From: Vitellaria paradoxa
Lineage: Eukaryota > Streptophyta > Magnoliopsida > Ericales > Sapotaceae
Assembly: GCA_019916065.1 (NCBI GenBank)
Contig: CM034239.1
Location: forward strand, 44,222,663 to 44,286,662
Direction of reading: 5' to 3'
DNA: 64,000 nucleotides
Shown here: in pieces, positions 31,908 to 45,055 of the stretch
Position numbering within the stretch: the first letter of the stretch is position 1
How the letters are laid out: each line of letters opens with the position of its first letter
Position numbers and translations under genes: made by a program
Notes under the pieces: model-generated
Told to the model about the DNA's origin: nothing
The model's database searches: none
What the model saw: the letters and a program-made list of their open reading frames with translations, nothing else

Positions 31908-33758
31908 ATGGAATTGCCAGTGAAGACACCAAATTCTGGTGGCTTGAAAACCCAATACCGGATCAAAACCAAGAACCTCTCTTACAAACTATGTCCCAAG
32001 TACAGTCATCTCGGTTGGGTTAATGCATGGTGGGAAAGTCCCCATTATCAAACAAACAGTTACATTCTAAGGAATGTCAACTGTGAAGCCAAATCGGGGG
32101 AGATCACAGCAATCGCCGGCCCAAGCGGGGCAGGGAAGACCACCTTGCTGGACATTCTCGCCGGAATGATCGTCCCGGGCCGAGTCTCCGGCGGCCACGT
32201 TCTAGTGAACGACGAGCCAATGAGCGCCGCGCATTTCCGGAGAGTGTCGGGCTACGTGACACAGGACGAAGCTCTCTTTCCACTCCTCACCGTCGAAGAA
32301 ACTCTCACGTACAGCGCGCGCCTGAGGCACCATGGTGGTGGTGGGGTCCACAAGGCCGCCGGAGATAGAGTTAGAGAGCTGTTGAAGGAGCTTGGACTCG
32401 AGCACGTTGCTAAATTGAGAATTGGGAGTGAATCAGTGAGAGGCATTTCGGGTGGCGAGAAGAGAAGGGTTTCGATTGGGGTTGAGCTAGTTCACGAGCC
32501 GGATGTTCTTCTCTTAGACGAACCGACTTCGGGGCTGGACTCGGCATCGGCTCTTCATGTGGTTTTGCTCCTCAAATCCATGGCTAAGAACCAAGGGAAG
32601 ACAACTGTGCTAACCATCCATCAACCCGGGTTTCGAGTTCTCGAGCTTTTTGATCAGGTTGTGCTCTTGTCAAACGGCACCGTTTTGCACCACGGGCCAT
32701 TGCATCTTCTAGAGGAGCGACTCAAGTTTGCTGGCCATTGCATTCCTCGCCATGTCAATGTGCTCGAATTCGCCATCGATGTCATAGAAACCCTGCTCGT
32801 GGATATCGAAAATGATGCAGAAATAAGTGACGCCAGTAAAATCTCCAACTTGGGTAACAAAGAGACTGAGTCTCGAGTTATAATGGAACAACTATACCCA
32901 AATTATCGATTCAATGAGATATTAATACTGAGCCAGAGATTCTCAAGAAACATTTTCAGGACCAAGCAGCTATTTGCTGCAAGGATAGTACAAGCATTTC
33001 TTGTAGGGATTCTGCTAGGTACAATATTCAAGAACACGATGAACAATGATCCCAATGGGTCCAACCTTCAGACCCAAGTTGGATTCTTTGCCTTCAGTCT
33101 TGCCTTCTTGTTGTCTTCCACAACAGAAGCACTACCAATCTACCTAGAAGAGAGGAGAATTTTGATGAGAGAGACCTCTAGAGGAGCCTACAGAGTCTCT
33201 TCTTACGTTATATCAAACACTCTGGTCTTCCTTCCTTTCCTCCTAACTGTGGCTCTTCTCTATTCAACTCCAGTTTATTGGCTAGTCGGATTGAGAAGAG
33301 ATATAGAAGGATTCGTCTATTTTTTCCTAGTGGTTTGGATGACTGCTCTGATGTCAAACTCTTTCACTGCGTGTCTTAGCGCAATGGTGCCGGATTTCAT
33401 CATGGGGACTTCCTTGATTGCAGGGGTTATGGGAGCTTTCTTTCTATTTTCTGGGTACTTCATATCTAAGGATGACATACCAAGGTGTTGGATTTTTGTG
33501 TACTACTTGAGCTTGTTCAAGTACCCATTTGAGTGTTTTATGATAAATGAGTATGGTGGGGAGAAGGGGAAAGGAAGGTGCTTGGAGATTGTGGAAGGTG
33601 ACCATTGCCTATTAAATGGCAATGGTTTCTTGATCCATCAAGGTTTGAGAGAGTCACAGAAATGGAGCAATTTAGTCGTGATGTTGGGGTTCATTTTTGG
33701 GTACAGGTTACTTTGTTTTGTGATTCTGTGGCACAGATCTTATAGAACCAAGTGTTAG
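31908..33758 (+). CDS. ABCG10: ABC transporter G family member 10-like half transporter
   Basis: This is a single-exon gene of 616 residues, the usual size for plant ABCG (WBC) half transporters, which dimerise at the plasma membrane to export small molecules. The N-terminal nucleotide-binding domain has Walker [10 protein letters not shown] (71-79), Q-loop Gln119, signature ISGGEKRR (180-187), Walker [11 protein letters not shown] (200-209) and H-loop His238. The C-terminal half holds about six membrane segments from residue 355 on, a large last extracellular loop with Cys558 and Cys567, and ends RSYRTKC. The start MELPVK matches the ABCG10 N-terminus I recall; an ATG seven codons earlier at 31887 is in frame and possible. 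MtABCG10 is linked to phenylpropanoid/isoflavonoid precursor transport; the substrate here is unknown. All catalytic motifs are intact. Confidence 0.95.
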   Translation: MELPVKTPNSGGLKTQYRIKTKNLSYKLCPKYSHLGWVNAWWESPHYQTNSYILRNVNCEAKSGEITAIAGPSGAGKTTLLDILAGMIVPGRVSGGHVLVNDEPMSAAHFRRVSGYVTQDEALFPLLTVEETLTYSARLRHHGGGGVHKAAGDRVRELLKELGLEHVAKLRIGSESVRGISGGEKRRVSIGVELVHEPDVLLLDEPTSGLDSASALHVVLLLKSMAKNQGKTTVLTIHQPGFRVLELFDQVVLLSNGTVLHHGPLHLLEERLKFAGHCIPRHVNVLEFAIDVIETLLVDIENDAEISDASKISNLGNKETESRVIMEQLYPNYRFNEILILSQRFSRNIFRTKQLFAARIVQAFLVGILLGTIFKNTMNNDPNGSNLQTQVGFFAFSLAFLLSSTTEALPIYLEERRILMRETSRGAYRVSSYVISNTLVFLPFLLTVALLYSTPVYWLVGLRRDIEGFVYFFLVVWMTALMSNSFTACLSAMVPDFIMGTSLIAGVMGAFFLFSGYFISKDDIPRCWIFVYYLSLFKYPFECFMINEYGGEKGKGRCLEIVEGDHCLLNGNGFLIHQGLRESQKWSNLVVMLGFIFGYRLLCFVILWHRSYRTKC

Positions 33759-35267
33759 GAGGATTTCTTTTTGGGCTTGGATATTGGATGTAACACTGTG
33801 GAAGAAGATGTTTGTTTAATTTTATTTCTTTATTATCTGGAGAAATTCTTTAGTATGATATTAAGGGTGCTTTTGGGAAGCATTTTAGTTTTTCGGTTTC
33901 TAATTACTCAGTTTTTTAATCTTTTCTTTTTTTTAATGACTAAATTTACTCTTTTATATGTTTAACTTTTTTTTTTTAATCATGAAATGTAAAAATATCA
34001 AATTAATAAAAAATTAAAAAATTAAATATTAAAAAGTTAACTTTTTTCTCTTTTCAAATAAAAAATAATTAATTTTTTTATTGTTTCGTACCTAGTAAGC
34101 TTTTTCTATAATCTGTTCAAATTTCTATTTTAAGTGGATTATACATATTAGCAAACGCGCACGAACTTCCCTCTTTAATGCCAAATAACTACTCCACCTC
34201 TAAACCTTTGGCACACAGCAAATTTCCTTTGTCATTCTCAGCAGCTCTTTTGCAAATTTTCTTTCCATGGCGCCCCATTAATGAAAATTTACACCACATA
34301 ATTCAAAATAACTTCAGATTTCCCAAAATTCAAACAACAGTCCTTTCCTTTTGCTCCATCCTTATTATACCGTGTCTTTATCTCCATCTTCAATCAGCTA
34401 CATACATGCATCTCCCTTTTTAGTCATGCTCCATCGAGGAAAAACATCTTAGATCCTTATATTCTCTACTTCAGTTTTGAGATTTTTATATTCCTGTTAG
34501 CAAATTTCAAGACTTTTTGTTTTTGCGATTTGTATTTAATTTTCTTCTTTTCCTATATAATTTTTTTTTCGATGCATTTTAATTAATATATGCTGTTTCA
34601 TGCATCCATGTTGTCATCTGTTTTGCATTGGGCTAAGAGTAAAGTTGGCCCTCACTTTGCATTCTAACCAATACTTTATTTTGGGTGGTCGCGTAACAAA
34701 TTGCTTGAGCTTACCTTGAATAAAACTTGATTCGAACCCGATTTATGGTTTTAGTGATTTGTATTCGAACTTTAATTTAAAAGTGATCGTTTGATAAAAT
34801 AATAAATAATTTTCATAACGTTTTTAGTCAAAAAGACTTTATGTTGATAAAGTAAAATAACATCGTTTTAATTAATTTGACACAACTATTTATTTTTAAT
34901 TTATTATATTTTAAATTAAAATGATATCGTTTAATCGTGTTTCACACCAACTTTGCTTGAAATCAAATTGTTATTTTTTTCTTTTTTTTTTTTCTCTTCT
35001 TTCTTTCTTTCCATTTTTTTGTTTAATGTCTATTGGCTAAATTCCAATTCCAACCCCTTCTAAGACATGAAACAGAGCCATAAAGTGTTTTGTTTGGCTT
35101 TCCTACAAATAATTAAGAATCAGAGGACGTAGCAGGGGTTTTTCCGTGGGGACATAACAATTGGCTGCAACATAGACGAATATTTTTTTTGGGGGAGGGG
35201 AGAAGGGGGCGATTTAAACTTCACATTTAAAGGAGATAAAAAAAATTCTTCAATTGTAAGTTTCTTT

Positions 35268-35712
35268 TAGTAACATTTATATTTATTGTTTTTTTTTTAT
35301 TTATGTTTACAGATTTTTTTAAAAACTAACAATAAAAACATACGTATTTATTAAATCTGTTTTTATTTTTTTATTTTTAACAAAATAAAAACTAAAATAA
35401 AAAAAAAAAGTATTTTCATGACCCTCATTTTAAAATAAAAAAAGTGTTTTCATGGCTCTCATTTTTTCTGTTATAAATATTTTATCAATTTTAAAATTTT
35501 TTATTTTTGTTGCATCATATTAAAATAAATTATTTTATTCAAATGTTTATTAAAATAAAGTTATTTTTAAAAATAATATAATTAATTTAGTTAATTAGTT
35601 TAATTCAAACGTAATTTCAGTTTCATTTGAGAAAAAAATGATAACAAAAAATAGAAATCAAAAAACATAACAGAACATAAATTGAGAAACGGCAATATTA
35701 CCAAACAGCTAT
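35268..35712. repeat. Non-autonomous TIR element, copy 2 (short form)
   Basis: The right end, reverse-complemented, reads AGCTGTTTGGTAATATTGCC. Interior words (ttaaatctgtttttatt, attttttctgttataaat, ttttgttgcatcatattaaa) parallel copy 1 at 25812-26824. It lacks the expanded minisatellite. The left end is eroded. Confidence 0.5.
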
Positions 35713-35844
35713 TGAGTTTCAAAATTCCAAATAATTTTTATTTAAAAGATTATTTTATATTTATTTAAAATGTTACTTTATTTAGAGTACGGATGAGTGA
35801 GAATCACAATTCTATTTCATTTCTAAATTAGTTAAATTAAATAA

Positions 35845-36094
35845 GTGCCCGTTTGAAGTACTAAAAATTACGAAAATTTATAAAAAAATTTTCAAAACTT
35901 TCTTTAATTCTTTTTCAAATTTTTTCATAGTAAAAATTTTAAACTTTCTTTTAACTTTTGCTAATTTTCTCTAATTTTGTCAATTTTTTTTCAACCTCTC
36001 TAACTTTTTGAGCAACGCACCTAATACCAAACTCTCTAATTTTACTGTTTTTTATTTTTTTTGGTCGTCTCTGTCTGGTATTCCAAACGAACAC
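35845..36094. repeat. PIF/Tourist-like MITE, 250 bp, TSD TAA
   Basis: The left end is GTGCCCGTTTGAAGTAC. The right end, reverse-complemented, is GTGTTCGTTTGGAATAC. TAA flanks both sides (35842-35844 and 36095-36097). Non-coding. Confidence 0.65.
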
Positions 36095-36537
36095 TAATTT
36101 ACTTTAACTAATAATTAAATGAAAACTGCATACCGTAGAATAGAAGAGCATCGATGAAGATAATCATAAATAAGCAAAATATAATATATTTATGCACCTT
36201 GATTAGCATGCAGAGGTTGGACGTATTATAAAAGTCACTGGTGATGCAATACAGCCGTAAGGCAAGGACACAATTTTTGTCTTTTTTTTTTTAAACTTTT
36301 GTTGTTTATAAGCATCAATATTGTTGGTGCTGGTTTTCTATAATCTTGTTTTTCAAAATGTCGGCAAATAATATTAATTCCATCTTACACGTTGGACTTC
36401 AGCTCAAAGGATTGCCGTGTGCGCCCAAGTTTTCTATTATCAATCTAATCAGCTCTTTTCTTTATCTTTTTCTTATGCCTAATAGTTTGTCACTATGCTA
36501 AATGTATTCAATCTTTTGAAGTTGAAAGCGCCATGAC

Positions 36538-36568
<31 letters not shown>

Positions 36569-36868
36569 CACCTCATTCTTTGACCTTGGCTATTAACCAC
36601 CCGAAAGTTTTTTTTTTTTAATTTTTAACACCTGAAAGTTTTCATATCTCAAACATAATGAATTATTAGGTAAAATATTGTTACAAGAGTGTAGAATGAA
36701 ACAAAATAAAATGATCATTATTACATTTCATTTTATTTTTTTATTTAGTAAATTTGTTTAAAATGTTATTTTATATTTGTTTGAAATGTTACTTTTAAAC
36801 AAGTTCAGGACTTAATTTCCATCTACTCAAATTTGTTTGAAATTTCATTTAATTCCATGAGATTCACG

Positions 36869-36930
36869 TAGTCGTTCAATGTCTGAATTGAAACAAAATT
36901 AGTCGTTCAATGTCTGAATTGAAACAAAAT
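36869..36930. repeat. 31-bp perfect tandem duplication
   Basis: tagtcgttcaatgtctgaat followed by tgaaacaaaat occurs twice with no mismatch. Confidence 0.9.
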
Positions 36931-37783
36931 TAGATGAGGCGATAACATTGATACTATATCGAATGTACAGAGATCAATTGATATAATTTGAAATATGATT
37001 CTTAAAATAAAATTGATAGTAAAGTATAAGCGTGCTAAATATATCTATTAGCCAAAACTTTAGTACTATTTTTTTTTGTAAGTTATTGGAATGTATGCAA
37101 AATTGAATGAATATGGAAGTTCCATGTGCATACGTGATGTGCAAACATGCACCGCGTGCTTAATTTTGCAAATGTGATATGAATTAATTTACGTGCTTTT
37201 AGTACATCTAAAGTAAGGCCTAAAACCTTTTGTTTGAACAAAATCCAACAAAAAGTTATAATTAAGTATCCAAAATGAGTAGAATATATTCATTCAATAT
37301 AGAAATAAGCTCATGAAAGTGGTTACACATACTCTTCCTCTTGATTGGGAAAATACATGAGATATACTAGATTGACTTTTGTGTGACACCATCACATATG
37401 GACAAAATAACTAGTATATTTATAATAAAGCTATATTATGCATTCTTGTATTTTCTATAATTTTTATTATTTATTTATTTTTTATTTATGTACTTTTAAA
37501 TCATTCTATTTTATCCTTTTTCATCAAAATTTATTGCCAAAAAAAAAGAGTGATAGAAACTTGATATTTTATGTCAATTTTTTGTAATTAAAATTAATAT
37601 AAAAGACAAAGTGCATGAAACGATTTAAAAATATATTAGACAAATTGAAATGATTTAAAATACGAGTCCTGTAGTAAAATTGACGGTAAGGTAAATAAAC
37701 ACCGAGCGTAATACTTTACCCTATAATGAAACATACAAATTATCTGACAAAAAGAATCATGACCCGTTTCTGTTTGTTGTTCT

Positions 37784-40490
37784 TCACCAGAAATCTCCTA
37801 ACGAAGATGAGTTCGAAGAATCAACATAAGGACCTCCCCTTCTTCTCTTGTTTGAAAGCGTATTCCTCAACGAAATCTCCTCGGAAGCATTAAATTTATC
37901 GAGCACAGACCTCAGGGCGTGTCGAACAGAACTCGCAAGAATCGGACTATCCTTGTTGGCTGCCTTCCACTGTGCTTTTCTTTGTCGCATGTTATGAGGA
38001 AAACATAAACCATCCTGTCTCCCAAGGTGGCGATTTCAGCCCCCACTTGTTTCAATTGGAGGGCGTCGAGAGCTTGCCTTAAATCTGACAGAATTTCGTG
38101 TTTATATTCGCAACACAGAGATACGCGGAGGGAACAAGAGGAGACTCCGTCGTCTGATAATCCATCCTCTTGTTCGACTCTCACTTCGTCAACGTCGAGT
38201 GGTACGAGAATGCCTTTCGTTGCTTCTGCTGCATTTCTCTTCATTTCCTTCAAGTGGTTGATAACTTCGCCGAGCAATGATGCTTTGTCCATCTGGGTAT
38301 GTTAATATGCCAAATGAAGCTTCAACGTCACCAATGCTAAAGATAAAGATATATAGATCATTTATGTATGTATATATAATTATTTTAAGCCAATTTAATT
38401 ACTCGGCTGCCGCTAGCCTCAAATAACTGATTCAAACAAACAGGTAAATTTTTGAGTATGCATGTCCCCTCTCCCACAACTTTATTATAAATTTCTTATA
38501 TTTTGTAATTTATATATATATATATATGTATTTACATAGGTAACTAATGTACTTTTAGAATTAGTAGGTCATAGCATTTTAGACCTCCATATGATATTTT
38601 TACTCCTGTCCTTAACATGAACTCTTCTGATATATTTGTATCGAACAATTGGCACTTTTAGACTAAAAGCATAAAATATGTGTTCAATATGTGTAATTCG
38701 ACATACACCAACTTAGCATGCCTAATAATTAAATTACATCAAAACCATTCAATGGGACTAATTTTATATATGTATAAGATACTGCATACTAGCTACATTA
38801 ATTGTAATTAAACACCATTTTACTTTAGAAAGATAAAACAAATATTTAAAAAATATACAACTTATAGTATTATCTATGTATTTTTAAGTGGGATAGTTAG
38901 ATGAATCTGACACTTGACACACAGCGATGTTAGATATTCATAAAAAAGATCATATAATATTAGTTGAAATCTAATTTTCAAATTCTCTTTTACTTCCAAA
39001 GGGATGAATTTAGAATTTCAATATATAAAAGGTTGAAGTATACTTTAAGGGGGTAATGATAAATAACATGAATTATTTTTAAATGTTAATAACAAAATTA
39101 TATATTCTCACAAATTTGGGGATCAGGTAAGCAGGATAGCAGCGGCCTTTAGATTTGCTCAGAAGGTAATAAATATTTAAAAGTTTAAGAAGAATGAGTT
39201 CGGAGGACTTGAAAGAATTAATACACGATCACCAAGTTTATGATGCAAGGAAGATAATGAATCAAAGAGGTAAAGCGGATACTACGAGTCTTCTGTGTTG
39301 TCCAAGAATATTAAAAAATAAAATTAATAGTTAAATATGGTTGTTTATACATGTTTAAATCCAAATAGGAAATTTTAAGATTTTACTAAGAAGTTTTTTA
39401 TTTGGTTTTGATACTCATCAATAATCATATTTAACTATCAGTTTTGTTTTATTTAGGATTAGTTTTATATATTTACTTATATTTTTAATTTTTTTTACAA
39501 TATTTTATTTTTCTAAAAATACCTTTTTCAGTGTCGTTTATTTTAGCATATTTATTTATTTTTATTTTAATATCAAAACTCTTTATTAAAGATAGTATCC
39601 ATTAATATTTTTCTTCTTGGCATTCGAAGGCTAAACATATAAATCACAGTTTATTGTTCTACCCATTCGAAATAGTCATCAACTTTCCCTATATCAGTCT
39701 ACGATCGTTATAGTTTATCATTGCCCATTCAATTCTAACAGAAGATCCACTGAAGGGCTAAGGCACTTCTCAGGCATGTCCGGCAGCAAATTCATAAAGA
39801 ATAAGAAGAATCTAAGACAAACGTAAGCATGTTTCCCAGGAATGATTTACTAAAACGGTTTTCCGGCTTCGTATGAATTTTTGGTTCAAAAGGATTTCAG
39901 AGGACACTGCCTAATTATTAGAAATGCTTGCTGGGAATAAATCCCCTGCATGCTATAAATAAGATTAACGGTTGTTATGAGAATCGCGTAAAAATATAAC
40001 GGAATTGTTCCCTAATAATTAAACCAACTGATTAATCGTATTTACAAGAATCACAACTACTTTAACGATTAATCATATTTACAAGAATCACTACTTAATT
40101 CAATAATAATAATAATAATTCAAACATATTAATTTCATTATCCACAACAAGTTGCAGAGAAAGACATTACTCAAAATACAAACACTTAATCAATCAAAAG
40201 AAGACAAAGCTGACCTTATTTGCGCCGGGGATTAGGCTCCGGAGAGTGGCGAGATGGCCGTTAATCCTCTCTCTCCGCCGCCTCTCCGCCTCACAATGGT
40301 TCCTCAGAGCCACCAGTGCCTTCTCAGCCTTCACCCCCTTTTGGCCCGGCCTCACCACAGCCTTCACAAGCTCTCCCCTCTCACCATCCAACACCAACGA
40401 AGAAGAAGAAGAAGAACCCGACCCACCTCTTAGTATCTCCTGAAACCCATAATTCTTTGGAAACTCATCAAACCAGCTCGAGAATTCCAT
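37784..40490 (-). CDS. bHLH transcription factor, TMO5/bHLH30/bHLH106-like, with frameshifted C-terminus
   Basis: Two exons: 40215-40490 (92 codons, ATG at 40490) and 38292 downward, joined across a 1.9-kb GT-AG intron (38293-40214) placed inside the HLH, between ...IPGANK and MDKASLLGEV. The basic region and helix 1 are NHCEAERRRRERINGHLATL, with the E-box-contacting Glu and Arg. Helix 2 is followed by an ACT-like domain (SCSLRVSLCCEYKHEILSDL ... AEIATLGDRMVYVFLIT). Relatives act as nuclear dimerising regulators, for example TMO5 with LHW in vascular development. After VFLITCDKEK the frame runs to a stop at 37912, giving 218 residues. The conserved tail (SVRHALRSVLDKF, then TLSNKRRR) continues in a different frame to 37784. 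A net one-base deletion (or two-base insertion) near 37955-38000 is implied, so this is a truncated allele or an assembly error. Confidence 0.85.
38293..40214 (-). other. Intron of the bHLH gene
   Basis: Donor AAG|gtcagc at 40214 and acceptor acccag ending at 38293. The interior is AT-rich with a (TA)n run near 38515. No nested gene or clear transposon was seen. Confidence 0.75.
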
Positions 40491-43400
40491 CTTTGGGTAT
40501 TGGACCCAAACAGAGGATATAACTGCAGTTTCAGAATAAGACTAAACGAGAGAGGAAGAATGAGATTGGCTATTCTGGAACTGGGTTTGCTTGTTATGGT
40601 TCTTTTGGTACCGTCCATCAATCAGATAGAGACGGATTGGTTGTTGATTTTCTTGGATTTGAACAGTTTTTTTTTCTTTTTCAGGTTTATGAGTATAACC
40701 CAATGCAGAATTGGTGAGGAACTCTCATAATTTAAAAGTTTAGAGGGTAAAACTACCAGAACAGAGGCAAGAAAGTGAAGCAAAGCAGAGCAGAGGGGAG
40801 GGACATTCTTATGGCAATGTTGAAGAGCAAAAGTTCCACTTAAAGAGCAATAGTCCCACTTAATATATATATATATATATATTAAAATAAGAGTGACAGT
40901 GACACCAAGTGAGAGCTAACAATCCAAAATTTGTGCACATTATACACTGATAGATGCAAAGTTACAAACTATATATCTACTATTAACTGAGTACAGAAGC
41001 AATACCATTATTTAAAAAAAAAAAAATTTTGAGTTTTGCTAGGGTGGATAAAAATTCGAAGCCTGCCAATGGTGGAGTTAATTAAAGAGTCTTTTACAAT
41101 ATTTTTTGCATGCAATTTTATACCATAATGACTTCCTACTTTTGTTATTTAAAAAATAATAATAAAAAAATTAAATTAAATACATCATTGTATATAAATC
41201 ATTTTACTATTTTTTTTTTTAAGTTAAGCTCTTTGGATGTTTAATTGCTCTCAACTATTTGGAAAACTGTGAGATGAGAGAGTGAATGAATGATACAGAT
41301 GATTTTTCTTTTTCTCTTTTTATATTTTCTAAGTATGACTTAATAGTTTTTGTAATTACTTTACTACTCAAAAGTGAACAAAATGAAATTAGTGTTAAGC
41401 AATTGGGAGAAAACAACAGAAGGGTTGTCCTATGAAATCCAAATTTTTTAATAAATTAATGCAAATTTTAGAATATTTGGCAGAGTTATCAGAGTTCAAA
41501 ATACACATCCAATTATATATATATACACTCAATATGCTTTTATCCACTAATTATGATGAGAGAGATTTCTGCACTTATTTGAAATGATATAAAAATCCCT
41601 CGGTGACATTGGAAGAGCTTCGGGTAAGAATGAGACCTTCAGATCTGCTGAGGTTGGACAAGCTTGAGCTGAGCTCCGTGGTCCGAGCGATAGACCAACT
41701 AAATGCTAAGCCAAGCATAGAAACGCGTATGTGAAAACTCTATAGTCGCAAGTCCCGTGATTCTTGCCAAAATGACTAGAACAGAATCATTATGAATCGA
41801 GTAAAAAGTTCCCTGATTTGATACTAATCTTATGTTTCCTTATCTAAATAAGGAAATCTCGACAAATTGGAGAAAGGACTCCAATTTAATCCCAATAGCT
41901 ACTCCAAAAAAATCGTCCATAAATAAAGGCTGAATTTTTAAAGTTAAGTACGTAATTTTTGACCTGCTGTTACTCTAGTAAATTAATTCTTTTTTGCTAT
42001 AGTTAACTTAAGTATCAGAGAATTTTTGGTAAACATCCTACCAGTATTAACAAAGTGCAAATTCCCGGATTAAGATTTGAATCAAAGGTAGGAGTTTTGA
42101 TCATCGTCAAATTATTTGGACATGCTGCCCAGACATGCTTTTACCGAGATGGAACCTAAATAAAAAGAAATAGTACTCCAAATGAGGTAAAAATCTATTT
42201 TCTCTCGCACAAGATTTGCTGTAGTTTTGTGCAGATAAGTTTCACAGTAAAAATTATCTCAAGTTTTGGTTAAACTAGAAGAGAAGTTGAAGATTATTAG
42301 TAGAAATTCACCCTCCCCCTCCCCCTGTGCGAGCGTGTGAAAAAGAGAGGGGGGGGGGGGGACCATTGAATGCAGTAAAATAGTATTGCATAACAATTAC
42401 CGAGTGTTCCTTTGTACTTAGAATCAAATAAGTGCAGCTTTGTTTCTTTCCACTGCACATATTTTTTTTTTTCTTTTTTTATGTTTTTGGAAGACTGCCT
42501 CTGAAATTTGTCCCCCACAAGGAAATTGACTACCACTATTCTCTGGTCTCCTGTCCATTCATCTGGAAGAAATTTGTACGCGTATTTATATTCAATTTCC
42601 AGTTTGTATGGTAAAGTTAGGCCATCAGACAAAGGTGACTTAGGAGGGGTCCCCTTATGTGGGGAGGGCACAAAGGCGCCACACCAACCTTTCCTTTTGA
42701 CATTAGCATTAAATCTAACCCTTCAAGTGACGGTGGTGGATCAACTTGGGATTTGTTTGAACAAAAGGCCCATTTTTTTTTTAACTCAGTTGTTAACTTA
42801 CTTTTTGTGGTGACTTTGGATGCTTTTGCTTGTCATCGTCTGCCCTTGGGCTGATCCTTTTATCTTTCCATAGTTGCAATATTCCAACATGAGGTTATAT
42901 ATTTTTACATTAAAAAAAGATGAGTAGAAATTCAAAATGAAATACAGAGGATTAAATTTAGTTTATAATTTGCTGGGTATAGTTAATTAAGAAGATGAAT
43001 AGGTATTTGTAAAATTTAAAAAACAAAATTATTATTTTTGTTTAATTAATCATAAAAAAATACATATAAACAACTTCATTTTCCTCCGCATTTCTTTCTC
43101 TCAACAAATCCAAACTCCAAACACACCTAAAAGGTTTGCTAGTGCTTTAGAGATTTAAATCCTAATTAATTAAATATTCAAGTAACAAACATTACTTAAT
43201 ACTTTTTTGAGTGATTTTCGGCTTTTGGTTATGTTCCCTTCTCGATCTATCGATCCCTTTTTTTTTTTTTTTTTTTTGACACCTTTGTATGTCAAGTCCC
43301 ACTCACGAATATATTTTTTTTTCTTTTATGTTGTCATTTTATTAGTTAGGAGCAATTATATATAATCTACCACTATATATATACATCTTCAAATGCAAAA

Positions 43401-44163
43401 TGCATTAATTCTCTCAATAAGCAGTACTCCTTTTTTCTGTTTTCCTTTTTTTTTCCCCCCAGAAATCGTATTAAGAAGAAAATTGACCAATTGACCAAGT
43501 CAATTAAAACCATATGCATGTATCACCCATATTTGACAAAAAAAATTGTTATGTTCTTTTTTATTTCTCAGAAAATGAAAATATGGAAAAATTTATTTGT
43601 TTTAGAGCGTTTTTTTTTTTTAAAAACATACTTACATTTTTTTTTAAAATAAAAAAATAAAAAAATATTATTTTCTACATAAGTTGGAAAATAAAAAATA
43701 TTTTTTAATATTTTTAAACCAAACAAAACCTTAGTTTTCTTAGACATAATATAGTTTGGTAAGTAGAGAGTAGCCGGCTTCTTTTCCGGAACAATCTCGT
43801 TTTATACGAATTTTTTCATCAAGATTTATTTATTATTTTTTAGTAATTTTTGAATATGTTATTGATATTGTTTAAATAAAAAATACCAAAAAAAAAGATT
43901 AAAAATATAAAAATCCAACGCGTGAGAAAATGGAATTGGATTTTTTTTTCCTACATGAATATGTTTTTCATTGCCAAGTAAGTTTTAATTTGCAAGAAAA
44001 ATATAACGATTTGAGTACTGTCTCGAAAAGAGGTTCGGTGACGTAAAAACTACCTACATTTGATAAAAAAAACTCTATGAAATTTTATTACTTTTGAGAT
44101 TTAGTATTTATTTTGCATTTTTTTTATTTTATAAATATCCATAACATAACTAACCAATAATCA
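40491..44163. other. Intergenic region upstream of the bHLH gene
   Basis: The first few hundred bases form the likely bHLH promoter and leader. There are (TA)n at 40862-40880, C- and G-homopolymer tracts near 42310-42361 and T-runs near 43259. A GC-richer patch at 42480-42840 has overlapping short frames on both strands, none resembling a known protein. No gene is called. Confidence 0.45.
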
Positions 44164-44171
44164 AAATAAAC

Positions 44172-44409
44172 TGTTAAGAAAATAAAAAGAAATAAAAGGA
44201 AACTGGAAAATTCTGTATATTAAACTGTATTAAACTATGTATTGAATACAATAGAATAGCAATCTTATTTATAGAGGTGCCAAAGTAGAATCAGAATAAG
44301 AATAGAAACTAAATTAGAATAGGAATAGGAAATAATAAGAAAACCTATAATGAAAAAGAAAATGATTTCCTAATTATAATTTCTAAATTTCTATATTTTA
44401 TATATATCA
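44172..44409 (-). repeat. 3' LTR of the non-autonomous element
   Basis: Starts tgttaagaaaataaaaag and ends tatatatatca on the plus strand. On the minus strand it reads TGATAT...TTAACA. It pairs with 47921-48159. Confidence 0.85.
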
Positions 44410-44559
44410 ACACCCTCCCTCAAACTGCAAGATAGGAAAATTAGAGACCAACTTGAGTTTAGAGACTAAGAACTGGAAAGCAGTTAACACTTCTCTATCA
44501 CTTCGCGCAGGTTACACGCCTTGAAAGGTCATGAACATAGATTTGGTTAGACGCCATAA

Positions 44560-44930
44560 GATCACGAGCCTAAATCTACTAACGCGCCTCGAAGTCACAA
44601 AAAAAACATAGATCAAAATCTACTAACACACCTCGAGATCACAAAAAAACATAGATCCAAATCTATTAACGCGCCTCGAGGACACAAAAAAACGTAGATC
44701 TAAAGCTACTAACGTGCCTTGAGGACACAAAAACGTAGATCCAAATCTACTAACGCGCTTTGAGGACACAAAAAACATAGATCCAAAACTATTAACGCGC
44801 CTCGAGGACACAAAAATGTAGATTCAAATCTACTAACGTGCCTCAAGGACACAAAAACGTAGATCACGAACCCAAATCTACTAGCATGCCTCGAGGTCAC
44901 AAACGTAGATTATCACGAACTGAGTTTACA
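44560..44930. repeat. 42-bp tandem array in the LTR element interior
   Basis: Eight copies of aaatctactaacgcgcctcg plus aggacacaaaaaacRtagatcc, with small length variation in the A-run. The apparent short ORFs on the minus strand are by-products of the repeat period being near a multiple of three. Confidence 0.85.
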
Positions 44931-45055
44931 GGGAGAAATGCGTTGAATGGCCAAAATATGCAAAGCTAAAAGCGCAAGATAGCATACGCATGTTTTCGAA
45001 CGAGTGATTAGGGTTTCAATAGAGAAACTAAAGTAGTAGCAAATATATCCGAAAG

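Larger units (their letters stand above)
33759..37783. other. Intergenic region between ABCG10-like and bHLH genes
   Basis: No gene was seen. It contains the TIR element copy at 35268-35712, a PIF-like MITE at 35845-36094, a 31-bp tandem duplication at 36869-36930, a (TA)n run near 36541-36568, and otherwise AT-rich sequence with T-tracts. Confidence 0.5.

Noticed and set aside
32202..32891. Antisense frames within the ABCG10-like gene
   Set aside because: They are shadows of a strongly coding, GC-richer sense frame.
42297..42854. Overlapping open frames on both strands in a GC-richer patch (up to 124 codons)
   Set aside because: The frames depend on C- and T-homopolymers, show no family motif and overlap each other on opposite strands.
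44623..44900. Short minus-strand repeat-containing ORFs that look like a repeat protein
   Set aside because: They are translations of the 42-bp DNA array in a non-autonomous LTR element. Frames overlap and no start or context supports expression.
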